Positions 62,856-64,000 of a stretch of DNA of 64,000 bases are shown piece by piece. The notes beneath the pieces are model-generated. The model was not told the origin of the DNA and made no database searches. It saw only the letters and a list, made by a program, of their open reading frames with translations. Within the stretch, counting starts at the first letter, position 1. Each line of letters begins with the position of its first letter. A program made the position numbers and the translations under genes. Origin of the DNA: Tenuifilum sp. 4138str (GTDB lineage Bacteria > Bacteroidota > Bacteroidia > Bacteroidales > Tenuifilaceae); NCBI RefSeq assembly GCF_041102575.1, contig NZ_JBGCUE010000004.1:62001-126000 (forward strand), written 5' to 3'.

Positions 62856-62978
62856 TCATTTTACCTGATCGGGGTTCTTCTTTTCCCACAACTTTACAGC
62901 CCAAACCGATAACAAGTAACTCACGTAAATGAGTACCGGCCAGCTGGCAAACCAAAGTATTTCATTTAAAAATCTCAT
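62856..62978 (-). CDS. CydX-like small subunit of cytochrome bd oxidase (candidate)
   Basis: This 40-residue single-helix protein begins MRFLNEILWFASWPVLIYVS, continues through a hydrophobic YLLSVWAV segment and ends in a charged KKNPDQVK tail. It starts 12 bp after the cydB stop on the same strand, the place where cydX lies in E. coli (37 residues). CydX stabilises the haem groups of the bd oxidase. Residue identity with known CydX is low and cannot be scored here, so the call rests on position, size and topology. Confidence 0.65.
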   Translation of the reverse strand: MRFLNEILWFASWPVLIYVSYLLSVWAVKLWEKKNPDQVK

Positions 62979-62990
62979 AGTCAGTAGGTT

Positions 62991-64000
62991 TTAGTAAACA
63001 TGGGTTTCGTTTTTCATCTCTTCCTCATCTATCTTTCTAACATTGATGCTCTTCCATGCGTACCAGATATATGCTGCAACAAATGGAATAAGCAACGAAA
63101 CAAAGCTCATCACGGTTAAAGTGAACTTGCTGGATGAACTATTGAAAATGGTAAGTGAATGCTGCAGGTTGAATGTAGATGGGTAGTAGGCTGTGTTGTT
63201 ATAACCAGCTATCAGGAAGAGCGAGAGTACAGTTAGCACAGTACCAATACCGGTAAACCAAATCCCTATGGTGTATGGCTTAGCCAGCGATTTTGCTATA
63301 CCCCAAAGCACAAGAACCACTCCGCCAAGGAAAAGCACCAGAACAACAGGCATTTGAATTAGGTTTAGCAAGTACTTATGCTTTTGCATAAAAACATCGC
63401 CTGTGGTGGGGTTTACTGCAAAACCTTCGCGTACAAACAACCAGATTACAAAGGTTAGGAAGAAAACAAGGAACGGAATGGCATTATACAGCAAGTGTTT
63501 GCGGGAGCGGGCAAAAATTTCAGGGTGATTGATATGGTTCATGAAGTAAAGAATTGCCAACACCCTTGCCAGGAAAAATACTGCAAGACCAAGGGCAACA
63601 TTATGCAAGTTTAGGGCTGCCTCAAGTCCATGCCAAGGCGTTTCCCACGATGAAATAACCGGATTGCTGATGTTTGTGAGGTTGATTTTTGCTACAGAGA
63701 ATTGCGAACCCGTGAAGAATGTACCCACCGCAGTTCCAAGTAGCACGGTTCCAAAAAGTCCGTTTATGAAAAGGAATACCTCAAAGGTTTTAGGGCCCAA
63801 GAAGTTGTTGGGCTTACTGCGGTATTCGTAGGAAACAGCTTGAACAACAAAACAGAACAGTATGGCCATCCAAACCCAGTATGCTCCACCAAAACTGGTA
63901 GAGTAGAATAGGGGAAACGAAGCAAAGAAAGCACCACCAAATGTAACCAGCGTGGTGAACGTGAACTCCCACTTCCGGCCAAGAGCGTTAACTATCATTG
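62991..64000 (-). CDS. cydB: Cytochrome bd ubiquinol oxidase subunit II, 5' end beyond the window
   Basis: The 335 visible residues begin within the family's N-terminal loop (MIVNALGRKWEFTFTTLVTFGGAFFASFPLFYSTSFGGAY) and run through about eight helices to the C-terminus. Segments such as VWMAILFCFVVQAVSYEYRSK and LHNVALGLAVFFLARVLA are typical. The Met at 63998 is probably internal, since family members have 45-55 more residues before it. With CydA it reduces oxygen to water at low oxygen tension. Confidence 0.92.
   Translation of the reverse strand, partial: MIVNALGRKWEFTFTTLVTFGGAFFASFPLFYSTSFGGAYWVWMAILFCFVVQAVSYEYRSKPNNFLGPKTFEVFLFINGLFGTVLLGTAVGTFFTGSQFSVAKINLTNISNPVISSWETPWHGLEAALNLHNVALGLAVFFLARVLAILYFMNHINHPEIFARSRKHLLYNAIPFLVFFLTFVIWLFVREGFAVNPTTGDVFMQKHKYLLNLIQMPVVLVLFLGGVVLVLWGIAKSLAKPYTIGIWFTGIGTVLTVLSLFLIAGYNNTAYYPSTFNLQHSLTIFNSSSSKFTLTVMSFVSLLIPFVAAYIWYAWKSINVRKIDEEEMKNETHVY

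Overview
The window is a 64 kb piece of a Bacteroidota chromosome, most likely class Bacteroidia. The evidence is two giant type IX-secreted surface proteins with gliding-type C-terminal domains, each paired with a PorP/SprF-like gene. It also has tandem energy-transducer TonB genes, a SusC/CarboxypepD-type receptor, a DAHP synthase-chorismate mutase fusion, GSCFA and DUF4296 proteins, and promoters of the TTTG-N19/20-TAnnTTTG type. No taxonomic search was possible, so genus and species are left open.

Layout. 1-2244: the 5' part of hflX and two tonB paralogues on the minus strand. 2380-3366: tRNA-Ala(GGC) followed by about eight tandem 117-bp units, each an acceptor-less tRNA-like sequence plus an intrinsic terminator. 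3431-4192: a non-coding element with 17-bp terminal inverted repeats and a 10-bp target duplication. 4233-8361: VanZ-like protein, secreted protein, rlmD and a YdjM-type membrane protein. 8362-9316: repeat-rich spacer. 9317-23814: a 4532-residue adhesin (14 Calx-beta-like and 20 cadherin-like Ig repeats) with its PorP/SprF partner. 23849-24147: ferredoxin with its own promoter and terminator. 24147-28014: a compact minus-strand operon (DUF4296 lipoprotein, amidohydrolase, radical SAM, glycosyltransferase). 28121-38338: the second adhesin module on the minus strand (small Ig-like protein, 2882-residue SprB-repeat adhesin, PorP/SprF). 38339-39298: non-coding tandem repeat. 39299-45153: aldo/keto reductase, chemoreceptor, then a four-gene plus-strand group. 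45150-49237: methylthioadenosine salvage genes. 49480-50205: adk. 50706-57931: an accessory block with an intact IS4-type element, a hemerythrin-regulator-TonB receptor-PepSY set and a small membrane protein. 58013-60659: obg, PAP2, pssA, purS. 60663-64000: DAHP synthase/chorismate mutase, a radical SAM protein, a CydX-like small protein and cydB, which runs off the right edge.

How the genes work together. The two adhesin/SprF sets point to T9SS-exported surface fibres, possibly for gliding or attachment; the secretion core itself is not here. MtnP, MtnA and a class II aldolase form a plausible route for disposing of methylthioadenosine or 5'-deoxyadenosine, which fits the radical SAM enzymes nearby. 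The hemerythrin, degenerate response regulator, TonB receptor and PepSY protein look like an iron- or nitric-oxide-linked uptake module. Its predicted promoter has been split at the -7 box by the IS insertion.

The strongest candidates for new biology are the tRNA-derived terminator array at 2500-3366, the TIR/TSD-bounded non-coding element family (3431-4192 and 47760-48037), and the IS-split hemerythrin locus.
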